Source: Xenorhabdus khoisanae
GTDB taxonomy: Bacteria; Pseudomonadota; Gammaproteobacteria; Enterobacterales; Enterobacteriaceae
Length of the DNA: 45,438 nt
Reading direction: 5' to 3'
Assembly (NCBI RefSeq): GCF_001037465.1
Contig: NZ_LFCV01000032.1
Location: 1 to 45,438, forward strand
Shown in pieces: positions 34,856 through 45,276 of the stretch. The notes under the pieces were generated by a model. The model saw only the letters and a program-made list of their open reading frames with translations, was not told the DNA's origin and searched no databases. The position numbers were made by a program, and so were the translations under genes. Numbering within the stretch: position 1 is the stretch's first letter; the number at the start of each line of letters is the position of its first letter.

Positions 34856-35246
34856 TTAGATTAACCTATTGTTTTTTATACAGGAATTGTCAATTATATA
34901 TTTTGGGTTATGCACAATCCCATACATATATGATTGCTGCTTTATCGTGACTGGCAAAGACCGCTAATTTACCATTATCTGCATAAACAAAAAAGCCTTC
35001 TCTTTATCGGCAAAAGCCGATCATTCCTTCTCTTTTATCTGAGTCAATTATTTTGGTGGACTTGTTTTAGTGGGCTTGTTTTAGTGGGCTTGTTTTAGTG
35101 AAATTATTTTACAGAATTATTTGGGCTTATTGGAATGAAATTTTCTATACACTCAATATTCCGGATTTGCCCGACGATTGGTATGGGAGATACTGAAGAA
35201 GTTCAGGTCAATATCCTCCGGCTATCACCGGAGGATATATCACATA
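34856..35246. other. intergenic region between pyrD and pepN
   Basis: About 390 non-coding bases between two minus-strand genes. It contains the pyrD promoter region, a small hairpin (ATCGGCAAAAGCCGAT near 35008-35024), the 14-bp tandem repeats, and a CCTCCGG...CCGGAGG hairpin near 35213-35234 close to the pepN stop, which probably ends the pepN transcript. Confidence 0.5.
35057..35112. repeat. 14-bp tandem repeats upstream of pyrD
   Basis: TGGGCTTGTTTTAG occurs exactly at 35071-35084 and 35085-35098, once with one mismatch at 35057-35070, and in a decayed form at 35099-35112. It lies outside any gene. Confidence 0.9.
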
Positions 35247-37865
35247 TTAACTTTCAAGTGCCTTGGTAATTTTTTCGAACAAATCACCGGACAAGTTTTC
35301 CAGTTCTTTCAACTGTTCCAGTGCCGCACGCATCAGGACCTGACGTTTCTCATCGTAACGTTTCAGACGAATCAATGGATTAATCAAACTTGATGCTACT
35401 TGAGGGTTTCGGCTGTTCAGATCAGTCAACACTTCCACCAGGAACTGATAACCACTGCCATCTTCAGCATGGAAAGCCACAGGATTACTGATAAAGAATG
35501 TTCTCAACAGTGAATAAACACGGTTTGGATTGCTCAAACTGAAAGAACGATGCTTCATCAAGCCACGTACTTGATCAAGCGCATCAAAGGCCGGGTTGGT
35601 TGCTTGCAGTCTGAACCATTTATCCATGACCAAACCATTCTGATGCCAACGTTGATCAAATTCATCCATTAATTGATAACTGCAAGGCAATTCAGCAGAT
35701 ACTGCCGCAGACAAGGCAGCGATACTGTCAGTCATGTTATCAGCCTGATAATATTGTGCTGCCACTAATTTATCAGCCAGCTCTTTGTTATCAATAAAGG
35801 CCAAATAGTAGAGACAGGTATTACGTAAATCACGTTTCGCAATATCCTGATGATCCACACGGTATGCCCCTGTATGAAGGCTGTGATAAACCGCAGTAAA
35901 TTCATCTGCCATTTCATTAGCCAGCGCCTTCGTCATTGCACCAATGACATCATGGATGGCTTTAGGATCGACAACCGTAAACAGTTCTGCTATTTCATTT
36001 TCAGACGGCAAAGTCAGGATCAATGCAGCTAATGCCGGATCGATCTCTTTATCCAGCAATACCGCACGGAAAGCGTCAATGACATGCATTGGCAATTCCA
36101 GTGCCTGAGATTTTTGATTTCGGACAACATTCAGCTTTACATAATTGGTTAGCAGTGCCTGCGCCGCATCCCAACGAGAGAATTCGTTACGTGCATGTTT
36201 CATCAAGAATGAAAGTTGCTCATCACTATATGGATAATCCAATTTTACTGGTGCAGAGAATTCACGCAGTAAAGAAGGAACAGGACACGATGAAACATCA
36301 TCAAATACAAATGATTGTTCTGCATGAATGACATTCAGAACATGATGCACAGGCTGACCATCACGACGCAGCGGGATTATTCTTCCTTGTTCATCATAAA
36401 GCTCGATGTCCAGAGGAATGTGCAGTGGCAATTTTTCTTTCTGATCCAGCGTTGGTGGCGTCATTTGACTGACGTGCAAAACATATTGCTGTTTTTCTGC
36501 ATCGTATTCGTCGCGGACAGTCAGCACAGGTGTTCCTGATTGGCTGTACCAGCGGCGGAAGAGTGTCAGATCAACGTTTGACGCATCTTCCATTGCCTGA
36601 ACAAAATCATCACAGGTTGCAGCGCTACCATCATGACGGTGGATATAAAGCTGCATACCCGCCTGAAATTGTTCTTCACCCAACAAAGTGTGGATCATCC
36701 GAATCACTTCCGAACCTTTTTCATAAACGGTCAACGTATAGAAGTTATTCATTTCCATCACCTGATCGGGACGGATAGGATGAGCCATCGGGCTGGCATC
36801 TTCAGCGAACTGTGCAGCACGCATAACACGCACGTTATTGATACGGTTAACCGAACGAGAACCCAAATCAGAACTGAATTCCTGATCACGGAATACGGTC
36901 AGCCCTTCTTTCAGGCTTAACTGGAACCAGTCACGGCATGTAATGCGGTTTCCTGTCCAGTTATGGAAATATTCATGTCCAATGACGGCTTCAATGGCAA
37001 GGTAATCTTTGTCAGTTGCGGTTTCCGTTTTTGCCAGAACATATTTGGAGTTGAAGATGTTCAGCCCCTTGTTTTCCATCGCGCCCATATTGAAGAAATC
37101 AACGGCAACGATCATATAGATATCAAGGTCGTACTCCAAACCAAAGCGGGTTTCATCCCACTTCATCGAATTTTTCAGCGATGTCATGGCCCAGTCAGCA
37201 CGATCTAAATTACCCCGGTCGACAAACAGTTCCAGTGCAACTTCACGGCCACTACGGGTTACAAATGTGTCCCGCAGGACATCAAAATCACCTGCCACCA
37301 GCGCAAATAGATAAGCCGGTTTTGGGAATGGGTCCTGCCATTTCACCCAATGGCGCCCATCATCCAATTCTCCCTGTTCAATGCGGTTACCATTGGAAAG
37401 CAAGAAGGGGTATTTGGCTTTATCAGCGGTAATGCGCGTAGTAAAGCAAGCCAGAACATCTGGACGATCCAAATAATAAGTGATGTGACGGAATCCTTCG
37501 GCCTCACATTGGGTGCACAAGGCATCTCCGGAGACATATAAGCCTTCAAGTGCTGTATTTGCTGATGGGCTAATTTCATTCACAATCTTCAAGGTAAACT
37601 GGGCTGGTAGCTGCTCAATCAACAGCTTACCATCCTGTTCCTGATAATGTTCCCACGCTTTATCATCTATGTAGATACTTTTTAACGTGAGATTTTCTCC
37701 ATCCAGAATCAATGGAGTAATATCATTAGCCAGACGTTTTACCTGACTGATTGCCGTTACCGTGGTTTTATCTGTATTCAACTCAAAATCGAGATCAATG
37801 TCGGTAATTGTATAATCTGGTTTTCTGTAATCCAGACGGTGTTTTACGAGTCGCTGTTGTGTCAT
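35247..37865 (-). CDS. pepN: aminopeptidase N
   Basis: 872 residues (E. coli 870). A zinc M1 aminopeptidase that does much of the cytoplasmic peptide turnover. The substrate-anchoring GAMENKG is at 261-267. The zinc motif H297-E298-x-x-H301 lies in VIGHEYFHNW, with the third ligand E320 in LKEGLTVFRDQEF. An N-terminal beta domain precedes it and a C-terminal helical superhelix follows. It starts 402 bases from the divergent pncB. Confidence 0.98.
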   Translation of the reverse strand: MTQQRLVKHRLDYRKPDYTITDIDLDFELNTDKTTVTAISQVKRLANDITPLILDGENLTLKSIYIDDKAWEHYQEQDGKLLIEQLPAQFTLKIVNEISPSANTALEGLYVSGDALCTQCEAEGFRHITYYLDRPDVLACFTTRITADKAKYPFLLSNGNRIEQGELDDGRHWVKWQDPFPKPAYLFALVAGDFDVLRDTFVTRSGREVALELFVDRGNLDRADWAMTSLKNSMKWDETRFGLEYDLDIYMIVAVDFFNMGAMENKGLNIFNSKYVLAKTETATDKDYLAIEAVIGHEYFHNWTGNRITCRDWFQLSLKEGLTVFRDQEFSSDLGSRSVNRINNVRVMRAAQFAEDASPMAHPIRPDQVMEMNNFYTLTVYEKGSEVIRMIHTLLGEEQFQAGMQLYIHRHDGSAATCDDFVQAMEDASNVDLTLFRRWYSQSGTPVLTVRDEYDAEKQQYVLHVSQMTPPTLDQKEKLPLHIPLDIELYDEQGRIIPLRRDGQPVHHVLNVIHAEQSFVFDDVSSCPVPSLLREFSAPVKLDYPYSDEQLSFLMKHARNEFSRWDAAQALLTNYVKLNVVRNQKSQALELPMHVIDAFRAVLLDKEIDPALAALILTLPSENEIAELFTVVDPKAIHDVIGAMTKALANEMADEFTAVYHSLHTGAYRVDHQDIAKRDLRNTCLYYLAFIDNKELADKLVAAQYYQADNMTDSIAALSAAVSAELPCSYQLMDEFDQRWHQNGLVMDKWFRLQATNPAFDALDQVRGLMKHRSFSLSNPNRVYSLLRTFFISNPVAFHAEDGSGYQFLVEVLTDLNSRNPQVASSLINPLIRLKRYDEKRQVLMRAALEQLKELENLSGDLFEKITKALES

Positions 37866-38267
37866 AGGGAACCTTTTCCATTATTTTTTAACAGGCATAT
37901 TTGATAACATCTGCATAACTTTAGCTACAAGGCGCCTGGCATATTGTGTTTCCATAGAAACTTTCCAATCGCTAACGCTGCCATAGAGAAACCATCCTTT
38001 CAATCAATAAGTCTCTTTTTCTGAATGTTAATAACTTATTAAATAAAGGTATAAATGATGTAGTCAGCATATTAGTACTTTCGTGCGAATTGTCATCTCA
38101 TATCTCATTTAACATGATATTATCTATAAATGGATTAACCTTAATCTTTAGATTCGGGAAAATATATGCAGCTACATAGCTTCATTAACCCAATAATCAC
38201 GGTATACTCTCCCGACTTTATCGATTTAGCAGACACGAATATGCTCCGCGAGGATGCCTGACGCGCC
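37866..38267. other. divergent promoter region of pepN and pncB
   Basis: 402 bases without a normal gene. TATACT at about 38203-38208 is a plausible -10 for pncB. A six-codon frame (M-L-R-E-D-A, stop) starts at about 38240 and ends a few bases before the pncB ATG, possibly a leader peptide or chance. I do not see a clear NadR operator. Confidence 0.4.
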
Positions 38268-39482
38268 ATGACTTTAGACGCTACCCCGATTATCAAATCA
38301 CTGCTTGATACAGATGCTTATAAATTTCATATGCAGCAAGCAGTGTACCACCATTACAACAATATTCCTGTTGTTGCAGAATTTCGTTGCCGTGGTGATG
38401 AGCTGCTCGGAGAATACGCCGAGGCGTTGCGCCATCAAATTAATATGATGGCTGATTTAAGATTAACAGAACGCGAATTCGATTATCTCTCTCGGCTCCC
38501 GTTCTTTAAAGAGGATTACCTGAACTGGTTCAAGACATTCCGCTTTAACCCTAAACAAGTAGACGTTTCTGTTACCCATAAAGGGCAATTGGCTATCCGC
38601 ATTTCCGGCCCATGGCACGAAGTTATCCTGTGGGAAGTGCCTTTACTTGCCCTCATCAGCGAATTAGTTCATCGCCATCGCTCACCTGAAATAAAACCAG
38701 AAGATGCGGTTATTCAGCTCAGAAAACTGATTGAGCTGTTCCACAAAGATGCGAAAGAAGAACATATTGATCTGTCCGGCTTTAAGTTAATGGATTTTGG
38801 CACTCGTCGCCGTTTTTCACACGAAGTACAGTATGCCATTATCAATGAGCTGAAAAATAGCTTCCCTTATTTAACCGGAACCAGTAACTATCAACTGGCA
38901 GAGCAGCTTGATCTTCCTCCGCTTGGTACACAAGCTCATGAATGGTTTCAGGCTCATCAGCAGATTAGCCCTGAACTGGCTAATAGTCAGCGAGCTGCGC
39001 TACAAACATGGCTGAATGAGTATCCAAATCAGCTAGGTATCGCTCTGACAGATTGTATCACTATGGACGCTTTCCTGCGGGACTTTGACAAACCCTTGGC
39101 GACAGCTTACCAAGGCCTGCGTCATGATTCCGGTGATCCTATTGAATGGGGTGAAAAAGCCATAGCACACTACCAGTCACTAGGAATCGATCCAATGACG
39201 AAAACACTGGTATTCTCTGACAGTCTGGATTTGCAAAAAGCATTAGCGCTATATTGCCATTTCCATAAGAGAATCAATGTCATTTTCGGTATTGGTACAC
39301 GACTGACCTGCAATATTCCAGGTGTAAAGCCACTGAATATTGTTATCAAGCTCGTCGAGTGTAATGGCAAACCGGTAGCGAAACTCTCCGATAGCCCCGG
39401 AAAAACCATCTGTGAAGATGATGAATTTGTCGATAGATTACGCCGGGCGTTCGACATTCCTTATATAGAAAAAGCAGTATAA
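38268..39482 (+). CDS. pncB: nicotinate phosphoribosyltransferase
   Basis: 404 residues (E. coli 400). It joins nicotinate to PRPP with ATP hydrolysis in NAD salvage. [20 protein letters not shown] at the start, [18 protein letters not shown], the [20 protein letters not shown] block (probably carrying the autophosphorylated His known in Salmonella), and [14 protein letters not shown] with [15 protein letters not shown]-type phosphate-binding segments are present. GAGGA is 12 bases before the ATG, rather far, but homology supports this start. Confidence 0.97.
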   Translation: MTLDATPIIKSLLDTDAYKFHMQQAVYHHYNNIPVVAEFRCRGDELLGEYAEALRHQINMMADLRLTEREFDYLSRLPFFKEDYLNWFKTFRFNPKQVDVSVTHKGQLAIRISGPWHEVILWEVPLLALISELVHRHRSPEIKPEDAVIQLRKLIELFHKDAKEEHIDLSGFKLMDFGTRRRFSHEVQYAIINELKNSFPYLTGTSNYQLAEQLDLPPLGTQAHEWFQAHQQISPELANSQRAALQTWLNEYPNQLGIALTDCITMDAFLRDFDKPLATAYQGLRHDSGDPIEWGEKAIAHYQSLGIDPMTKTLVFSDSLDLQKALALYCHFHKRINVIFGIGTRLTCNIPGVKPLNIVIKLVECNGKPVAKLSDSPGKTICEDDEFVDRLRRAFDIPYIEKAV

Positions 39483-39497
39483 TCTGGCTGATTGTTC

Positions 39498-39530
39498 CTT
39501 GCGTAACCAGCTCTATGCTGGTTACGCAAG
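39498..39530. terminator. long hairpin after pncB
   Basis: A 14-bp perfect stem (CTTGCGTAACCAGC with GCTGGTTACGCAAG) and a 5-nt loop start 16 bases after the pncB stop. The plus-strand tail is A-rich (TAAAAAACAA), not T-rich, so it is not a standard intrinsic terminator and may stabilise the 3' end instead. Confidence 0.55.
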
Positions 39531-39616
39531 TAAAAAACAACTTTTCCCCTTATTTCCTCGCTAAGACGCGAAATTTCTTCTTGTTTCCTGAGAGATGACA
39601 AGTAAGATAGAAGATC

Positions 39617-39635
39617 TGCCCCTGAAGATGGGGCA
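39617..39635 (+). other. short GC hairpin in the asnS leader
   Basis: TGCCCC and GGGGCA, a 6-bp stem with a 7-nt loop, 56 bases before the asnS ATG. It could be a weak terminator or leader structure; nothing in the sequence shows which. Confidence 0.35.
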
Positions 39636-39690
39636 TTTATGGTAAATCTATCTAGTTATCTAATTCACTAATAAAAGAAGAGAGAAATTT

Positions 39691-41091
39691 ATGAGCGTAG
39701 CGCCTGTAGTCGATGTACTGCAAGGCCGTGTTCCGGTTGACAGCGAAGTCACCGTTCGCGGTTGGATACGTACAAGGAGAGATTCTAAAGCTGGTATCTC
39801 GTTCCTCGCCGTCTATGACGGTTCCTGCTTTAATCCATTACAGGCTGTCGTTAATAATAATTTACCTAATTATCAGGATGAAGTTCTGCATTTAACCACA
39901 GGCTGTTCTGTAGAAGTGACAGGAACAGTGGTTGAATCCCAAGGTAAAGGTCAATCTTTTGAATTGCAGGCAACTAAAGTTGTTATCGTTGGCATGGTTG
40001 ATGATCCTGATACCTATCCAATGGCAGCCAAACGCCACAGTATCGAATACCTGCGTGAAGTTGCTCATCTTCGTCCGCGCACCAATTTGATCGGCGCAGT
40101 TGCTCGTGTTCGTCATACACTGGCACAAGCCCTGCACCGCTTTTTCCATGAAAAAGGCTTTTTCTGGGTATCATCTCCGTTGATCACTGCATCAGATACT
40201 GAAGGTGCCGGCGAGATGTTCCGCGTTTCCACGTTGGATCTGCAAAACTTGCCACGCACAGATAAAGGCGAAGTGGATTTCAGCCAGGATTTCTTCGGTC
40301 GCGAAGCTTTCCTGACCGTATCTGGTCAGTTAAACGGTGAAGCTTATGCTTGCGCGCTGAGCAAAGTTTATACTTTTGGACCAACTTTCCGCGCAGAAAA
40401 CTCCAATACCAGTCGTCACTTGGCAGAATTTTGGATGGTTGAACCCGAAGTGGCGTTTGCCGATCTGAATGACATCGCCAAACTTTCCGAAGATATGCTG
40501 AAATATGTTTTCAGAGCTGCTCTGGAAGAACGTGCTGATGATTTGGCTTTCTTTGCAGAACGTGTTGATAGCGAAGTTATTACTCGTCTGGAGAAATTTG
40601 TCGATTCAGATTTCGTTCAATTGGATTACACCGATGCAATAGAAATTCTGGAAAATTGCGGCCAGAAATTTGAAAACCCTGTTTTCTGGGGCGTGGATTT
40701 GGCATCAGAGCATGAGCGCTATTTGGCAGAGAAACACTTCGAAGCGCCAGTGATCATGAAAAACTATCCAAAAGACATTAAATCCTTCTATATGCGCCTG
40801 AACGAAGATGGTAAAACCGTTGCAGCGATGGATGTGTTAGCTCCTGGCATTGGTGAAATCATCGGTGGTTCTCAGCGTGAAGAGCGTCTGGATATGCTGG
40901 ATCAGCGTATGGAAGAAATGGGGCTGAATAAAGAAGATTATTGGTGGTATCGTGATCTGCGCCGTTATGGCACCGTTCCTCATGCTGGTTTCGGTTTGGG
41001 CTTCGAACGTTTGGTCGCTTATGTGACTGGAGTATCCAACGTTCGTGACGTTATTCCATTCCCACGGACACCGAGAAACGCAAGTTTCTAA
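39691..41091 (+). CDS. asnS: asparaginyl-tRNA synthetase
   Basis: 466 residues, as in E. coli. A class IIb synthetase. The N-terminal OB-fold anticodon-binding domain ([20 protein letters not shown]) is followed by the catalytic core with motif 2 [20 protein letters not shown] and motif 3 [15 protein letters not shown]. The end is [19 protein letters not shown] precedes the ATG, and a good terminator follows. The pncB-asnS-porin-aspC order is as in E. coli. Confidence 0.98.
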   Translation: MSVAPVVDVLQGRVPVDSEVTVRGWIRTRRDSKAGISFLAVYDGSCFNPLQAVVNNNLPNYQDEVLHLTTGCSVEVTGTVVESQGKGQSFELQATKVVIVGMVDDPDTYPMAAKRHSIEYLREVAHLRPRTNLIGAVARVRHTLAQALHRFFHEKGFFWVSSPLITASDTEGAGEMFRVSTLDLQNLPRTDKGEVDFSQDFFGREAFLTVSGQLNGEAYACALSKVYTFGPTFRAENSNTSRHLAEFWMVEPEVAFADLNDIAKLSEDMLKYVFRAALEERADDLAFFAERVDSEVITRLEKFVDSDFVQLDYTDAIEILENCGQKFENPVFWGVDLASEHERYLAEKHFEAPVIMKNYPKDIKSFYMRLNEDGKTVAAMDVLAPGIGEIIGGSQREERLDMLDQRMEEMGLNKEDYWWYRDLRRYGTVPHAGFGLGFERLVAYVTGVSNVRDVIPFPRTPRNASF

Positions 41092-41130
41092 TGAATCAGC
41101 TCAATAAACGAGCACAATTCAATCCTCTGA

Positions 41131-41160
41131 AAAGCCAGCGAAAGTTGGCTTTTTTTATTT
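41131..41160 (+). terminator. asnS terminator
   Basis: AAAGCCAGC-GAAA-GTTGGCTTT with a T-run, a 9-bp stem (one G-T) and a GNRA-type loop, 39 bases after the asnS stop. Confidence 0.9.
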
Positions 41161-41195
41161 TATAGTAAAAAGCACACAAAAAAAGTTCCCTGACA

Positions 41196-41255
41196 TTTAC
41201 ATTTTGAAACACCTATTTGCACTTTGTTACCGATTTTGCGCTTTTGTAGCATTTT
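41196..41255 (+). promoter_or_regulatory. three tandem OmpR boxes upstream of the porin
   Basis: Three 20-bp units abut: TTTACATTTTGAAACACCTA (41196-41215), TTTGCACTTTGTTACCGATT (41216-41235) and TTGCGCTTTTGTAGCATTTT (41236-41255). The first differs from the E. coli ompC C1 box (as I recall it) at one base. Phased 20-bp repeats are the known mode of OmpR dimer binding. TAAAAT around 41265-41270 is a fitting -10, giving a leader of about 120 nt. Confidence 0.8.
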
Positions 41256-41398
41256 GAGGGTAGATAAAATTCATTACCAATGGAACACTGGTCGCCGACT
41301 AATAAGACACTCGATACCCACAAATAGTTCCAAAATTTTTTAGTGTTCTATTTCTGGCAGTGGCAGGTGTCTGCATAACACCAATGAGGGTAATAATA

Positions 41399-42529
41399 AT
41401 GAAGCGCAATATTCTTGCAGTGGTAATCCCGGCTCTGCTGGTTGCTGGTACAGCAAACGCAGCTGAAATCTTTAACAAAGACGGCAACAAACTGGATCTG
41501 TACGGTAAAGTAGACGTTCGTCATCAACTCGCAGACGAAAGAAGCGGTGAAGATGGTGATGCTTCTTATGCGCGTATCGGCATCAAAGGTGAAACTCAGA
41601 TCTCTGACCAACTGACTGGTTTCGGTCGTTGGGAATACAACCTGAACGCTAACGACGTAGAAGGTAAGCAAGAGACTAAAACTCGTCTGGCTTTCGCTGG
41701 TTTGAAATTCGCTAACTACGGCTCACTGGATTATGGCCGTAACTACGGCGTAAACTACGACGTTAACGCATGGACTGACGTACTGCCAATCTTTGGTGGT
41801 GACTCCATGTCTCACACTGACAACTACATGACTGGCCGTTCTACTGGTCTGTTGACTTACCGTAATACTGACTTCTTCGGTCTGGTTGATGGCCTGAACT
41901 TTGCTGTGCAATACCAAGGTCAAAACAGCGAAGAACGCACCAAAAATGGTAAGAACCGCGACCAAAAAACAGCAAACGGTGATGGCTACGGTTTGTCTAC
42001 CACTTATAACGTAGGTTACGGTATCACTGTTGGTGGTTCTTACGCCAATTCTAATCGTGGAAACAATGATTGGAAAAATGTTAATGCTCACGGTAAGCGT
42101 GCTGAAGCATGGAACATCGGTGCTAAATACGATGCTAACAACGTATACCTAGCAGCAATGTACGGTGAAACCCGTAACATGACCCCAGGTAAAGGTGGCA
42201 ATGAATACCGTGGCGTAGTGAAATCTTTTGACGGTATCGCTAATAAAACTCAAAACATTGAACTGACTGCACAATATCTGTTCTCTGACTTAGGCCTGAA
42301 ACCGTCTCTGGCTTACGTTCAATCCAAAGGTAAGGATCTGAAACGTAACGACGGTGCCAAAGGTTTCAACGCAGATCTGGTTAAATACGTTTCTGTAGGT
42401 ACTTACTACTACTTTAACAAAAACCTGTCTACCTACGTTGATTACAAAATCAACCTGTTAGACAAAAACGAAGGCGGCGATACAAACGCTCGTAACGTAT
42501 TCGGTGTTGGTCTGACTTATCAGTTCTAA
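41399..42529 (+). CDS. ompF: OmpF/OmpC-type general porin (OpnP-like)
   Basis: 376 residues from ATG 41399, with GAGGG upstream; the longer frame to 41360 is unsupported. The signal peptide ends [11 protein letters not shown] and the mature protein starts [20 protein letters not shown]. The 16-strand barrel pattern has periplasmic turns, a constriction-loop region near [20 protein letters not shown], and the C-terminal Phe (GVGLTYQF) needed for outer-membrane assembly. Its place between asnS and aspC makes it the positional ompF counterpart. X. nematophila OpnP is a porin of this kind. Codon use is that of a highly expressed gene. Confidence 0.94.
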   Translation: MKRNILAVVIPALLVAGTANAAEIFNKDGNKLDLYGKVDVRHQLADERSGEDGDASYARIGIKGETQISDQLTGFGRWEYNLNANDVEGKQETKTRLAFAGLKFANYGSLDYGRNYGVNYDVNAWTDVLPIFGGDSMSHTDNYMTGRSTGLLTYRNTDFFGLVDGLNFAVQYQGQNSEERTKNGKNRDQKTANGDGYGLSTTYNVGYGITVGGSYANSNRGNNDWKNVNAHGKRAEAWNIGAKYDANNVYLAAMYGETRNMTPGKGGNEYRGVVKSFDGIANKTQNIELTAQYLFSDLGLKPSLAYVQSKGKDLKRNDGAKGFNADLVKYVSVGTYYYFNKNLSTYVDYKINLLDKNEGGDTNARNVFGVGLTYQF

Positions 42530-42576
42530 TTACTGTTGATGAATTATTTAGCGAAACGCTAATCGATTTATCTCAG

Positions 42577-42604
42577 AAAAAGCAGCGCTCCGGCGCTGCT
42601 TTTT
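42577..42604 (+). terminator. porin terminator
   Basis: AAAAAGCAGCGC-TCCG-GCGCTGCTTTTT, a 12-bp perfect stem with a T-run, 47 bases after the porin stop. Confidence 0.93.
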
Positions 42605-42771
42605 ACGTTTTATTCCCCTGTTTTTATTATCTTTTTTCTTTACTCCGTAAACTACTTCACAAGATTTTATTCTTTTTGCTACAAGTGGTTGGCAAATAGG
42701 TTCCTTAAGGTTACCCTGAGCAGCGTATAACTTACTTTGGGCTTAACTCTCCGAGACTTGGAATCAAAAAA

Positions 42772-43962
42772 ATGTTTGAAAAAATCACAGCAGCGCCTGC
42801 CGACCCTATTCTTGGTTTAGCCGATAGCTTTAAAGCAGATCCACGTGAAAACAAAATCAATTTAGGTATCGGCGTCTACAAAGACGAAACCGGTAAAACC
42901 CCTGTTCTGACCACCGTTAAAAAAGCAGAAAAATTCCTGCTGGAAAACGAAACCACCAAAAATTATCTGGCAATTAGCGGGTTACCTGAATTTGGTCGTG
43001 TCACTCAGGAACTGCTATTCGGTAAAACCAGCCCTATCGTAACCGACAAACGTGCCCGTACTGTACAAAGCCCAGGCGGAACTGGCGCACTGCGCACTGC
43101 CGCTGACTTTATTGCTAAACAGACCAATGCAAAGCGTGTTTGGATCAGCAACCCAACATGGCCAAACCATAAAGGTGTTTTCTCCAGTGCTGGTTTAGAA
43201 ATCCGCGAATACAACTATTACAATGCAGAAAAACATGCTTTGGATTTCGATGGCATGCTGGCAAGTCTGTCTGAAGCGCAAGCCGGTGATGTTGTTTTAC
43301 TGCACGGTTGCTGTCATAACCCAACTGGTATTGATCCAACTGCTGAACAATGGCAAAAACTGGCGGATTTATCTGCTGCAAATGGTTGGTTGCCGGTGTT
43401 TGATTTCGCGTATCAAGGTTTTGCTAAAGGATTGGATGAAGATGCAGAAGGTCTGCGTATCTTTACCAAAAACCACAATGAACTGATCGTTGCCAGCTCT
43501 TATTCCAAAAACTTTGGTCTGTACAATGAGCGTGTTGGTGCCTGCACCATCGTTGCAACAGATAGCGATACCGCAGAAAAAGCATTCAGCCAAGCGAAAT
43601 CCATTGTTCGTACCAACTACTCTAACCCACCAGCACACGGTGCTTCCGTTGTTACGACAATTTTGTCTAATGATGATCTGAAAGCAGAATGGGTTCAGGA
43701 ATTGGCAACAATGCGCGAGCGCATTCAGCGCATGCGTCAATTATTTGTGAACACTTTACAAGAAAAAGGTGCGAAACGAGATTTCAGCTTCATTATCGCT
43801 CAAAACGGCATGTTTTCATTCAGCGGCTTGACTAAAGAACAAGTTGATCGTCTGCGTGAAGAATATGGTGTTTATGCGGTTAGCTCTGGTCGTATCAATG
43901 TAGCGGGTTTGACACTGGAGAACATGGTTCCTCTGTGTGAAGCTATTGTTGCAGTGCTCTAA
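42772..43962 (+). CDS. aspC: aspartate aminotransferase
   Basis: 396 residues, as in E. coli. A fold-type I PLP enzyme interconverting aspartate/2-oxoglutarate and oxaloacetate/glutamate. The substrate and PLP contacts [13 protein letters not shown] and [13 protein letters not shown] are present. The Schiff-base Lys lies in [16 protein letters not shown] near residue 246, and the substrate carboxylate Arg in [10 protein letters not shown] near 374. It stands alone between two terminators and follows the porin in the same direction. Confidence 0.98.
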   Translation: MFEKITAAPADPILGLADSFKADPRENKINLGIGVYKDETGKTPVLTTVKKAEKFLLENETTKNYLAISGLPEFGRVTQELLFGKTSPIVTDKRARTVQSPGGTGALRTAADFIAKQTNAKRVWISNPTWPNHKGVFSSAGLEIREYNYYNAEKHALDFDGMLASLSEAQAGDVVLLHGCCHNPTGIDPTAEQWQKLADLSAANGWLPVFDFAYQGFAKGLDEDAEGLRIFTKNHNELIVASSYSKNFGLYNERVGACTIVATDSDTAEKAFSQAKSIVRTNYSNPPAHGASVVTTILSNDDLKAEWVQELATMRERIQRMRQLFVNTLQEKGAKRDFSFIIAQNGMFSFSGLTKEQVDRLREEYGVYAVSSGRINVAGLTLENMVPLCEAIVAVL

Positions 43963-43993
43963 TTTATACCTAACTATCTGATATCTATTCCAA

Positions 43994-44019
43994 AAAAGCC
44001 GCTAAAGAAAGCGGCTTTT
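43994..44019. terminator. aspC terminator
   Basis: AAAAGCCGC and GCGGCTTTT, a 9-bp stem with an 8-nt loop, A-tract before and T-tract after, so it can act for aspC and for the convergent gloC. Confidence 0.88.
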
Positions 44020-44049
44020 ATATTTACGTGATGCTTTGCACATTTCCAA

Positions 44050-44682
44050 TTAATCTTGCAAGAATGGATTGGTTTTCCGTTCGTGTTCTAAAGTTGACAT
44101 CGGCCCATGACCGGGAATGAACTGGTAATCATCGCCTAACGGCAATACTTTTTCTTTAATAGATTGAATCAGTTCATCATAATTTCCACCCGGGAAATCA
44201 GTACGACCAATACTCCCTTTAAACAGCACGTCTCCCATTGAGATTAATTTATCCACGTGATTAGCAAGGATGATATGCCCTGGTGTATGCCCCGGACAAT
44301 GCAAAACGGATAATTCAACATTGCCAATTTGCAATGTATCCCCTTCATCTAACCAACGATCAGGCGTGAAAGATGGACATGGCTCAACACCAAACATTTG
44401 GCACTGAATTTCCAACCCTTCTATCCAAAAAGCATCCCCTTTATGTGGCCCATAAACAGGTACATCAAAACGGTTGGCAACTTCAACGGTAGCACCAACA
44501 TGATCGTAATGACCATGTGTCAGCAAAATTTGTGTGAGTTTCAGTTCACGACGCTCTATTTCGGCGATAAGTTGCTCGGCATTGCCGCCCGGATCAACAA
44601 TCGCTGCTTCCTGAGTTTCTTCACACCAAAGCAATGTACAATTCTGCATCGCCATCGTGACGGGGATAATGTGGTATTTCAT
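44050..44682 (-). CDS. gloC: type II glyoxalase GloC (YcbL), metallo-beta-lactamase fold
   Basis: 210 residues from ATG 44682, where homology to E. coli YcbL begins ([20 protein letters not shown]). An upstream ATG at 44706 would add eight residues. The metal-binding motif HGHYDHVG, a second His in [10 protein letters not shown], the bridging Asp in [19 protein letters not shown] and the last His in [10 protein letters not shown] are complete. The enzyme hydrolyses S-lactoylglutathione in methylglyoxal detoxification. The methylglyoxal-producing enzyme MgsA encoded elsewhere in this window is broken. Confidence 0.94.
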   Translation of the reverse strand: MKYHIIPVTMAMQNCTLLWCEETQEAAIVDPGGNAEQLIAEIERRELKLTQILLTHGHYDHVGATVEVANRFDVPVYGPHKGDAFWIEGLEIQCQMFGVEPCPSFTPDRWLDEGDTLQIGNVELSVLHCPGHTPGHIILANHVDKLISMGDVLFKGSIGRTDFPGGNYDELIQSIKEKVLPLGDDYQFIPGHGPMSTLEHERKTNPFLQD

Positions 44683-44727
44683 TATATTGTTTAGCTCCAC
44701 AATCAAGACTCATTTTTAGTAATAAGA

Positions 44728-45276
44728 TTACCACGTCCTGACCGGGCCTGTATCAATATGAATAAAATTACTTTTTGGATAAAACCCAACTCCCCCTGCC
44801 CGCATTTTCAGTGCCGCTTTACGAATATGCGCTAATTGAACACCATCAATATGGAAATCCATTGCCTGCCCGCGCGTATGATAACTATGTTTTGCGACCC
44901 CAGCACTAGCTTGGCGCAGTATATTATTTGTCGTCAATGAACGGTAACCAGAAACGAGTTGAACAGATTTATTTGTTCCCATCAGCATCTGTAATAAATA
45001 AATTTGATCAAACAATTTCGGATCAATAGTTTTGATCTTATTCTGACGGAAATCCCGGAATAAATAATTCAAACGAGCTAATTCCGATTTGTTATAACGG
45101 CGACCATCAAAGAATTCAGCTTTGAGTGTTTCTCCCGTATGCAGATTATCAAAGCGTAAAATTCGGGGACGCGGTGTCGTCAATGCGGCCAAAGCAGGTT
45201 GAGGTAATAAACCCAACCCTAGCGCGGCCACGCTTACGCCGAGCCACTTTCGGCGATCGTGGTCAATATCATTCAT
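44728..45276 (-). CDS. mepK: murein DD/LD-endopeptidase MepK (YcbK), Tat substrate
   Basis: 182 residues. The N-terminus has a twin-arginine signal (DHDRRKWLGVSVAALGLGLL, then ALA cleavage site), so the folded enzyme is exported. The rest is the DUF882/M15-type domain, with zinc-site segments SYHTRGQAMDFHIDGVQLAH and FIHIDTGPVR. In E. coli MepK cleaves 3-3 (mDAP-mDAP) crosslinks in peptidoglycan to allow wall growth. It lies 45 bases upstream of gloC on the same strand. Confidence 0.94.
   Translation of the reverse strand: MNDIDHDRRKWLGVSVAALGLGLLPQPALAALTTPRPRILRFDNLHTGETLKAEFFDGRRYNKSELARLNYLFRDFRQNKIKTIDPKLFDQIYLLQMLMGTNKSVQLVSGYRSLTTNNILRQASAGVAKHSYHTRGQAMDFHIDGVQLAHIRKAALKMRAGGVGFYPKSNFIHIDTGPVRTW

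Noticed and set aside
38240-38260. Six-codon leader peptide before pncB
   Set aside because: It is too short to judge and has no regulatory codon bias; it is mentioned only within the intergenic entry.
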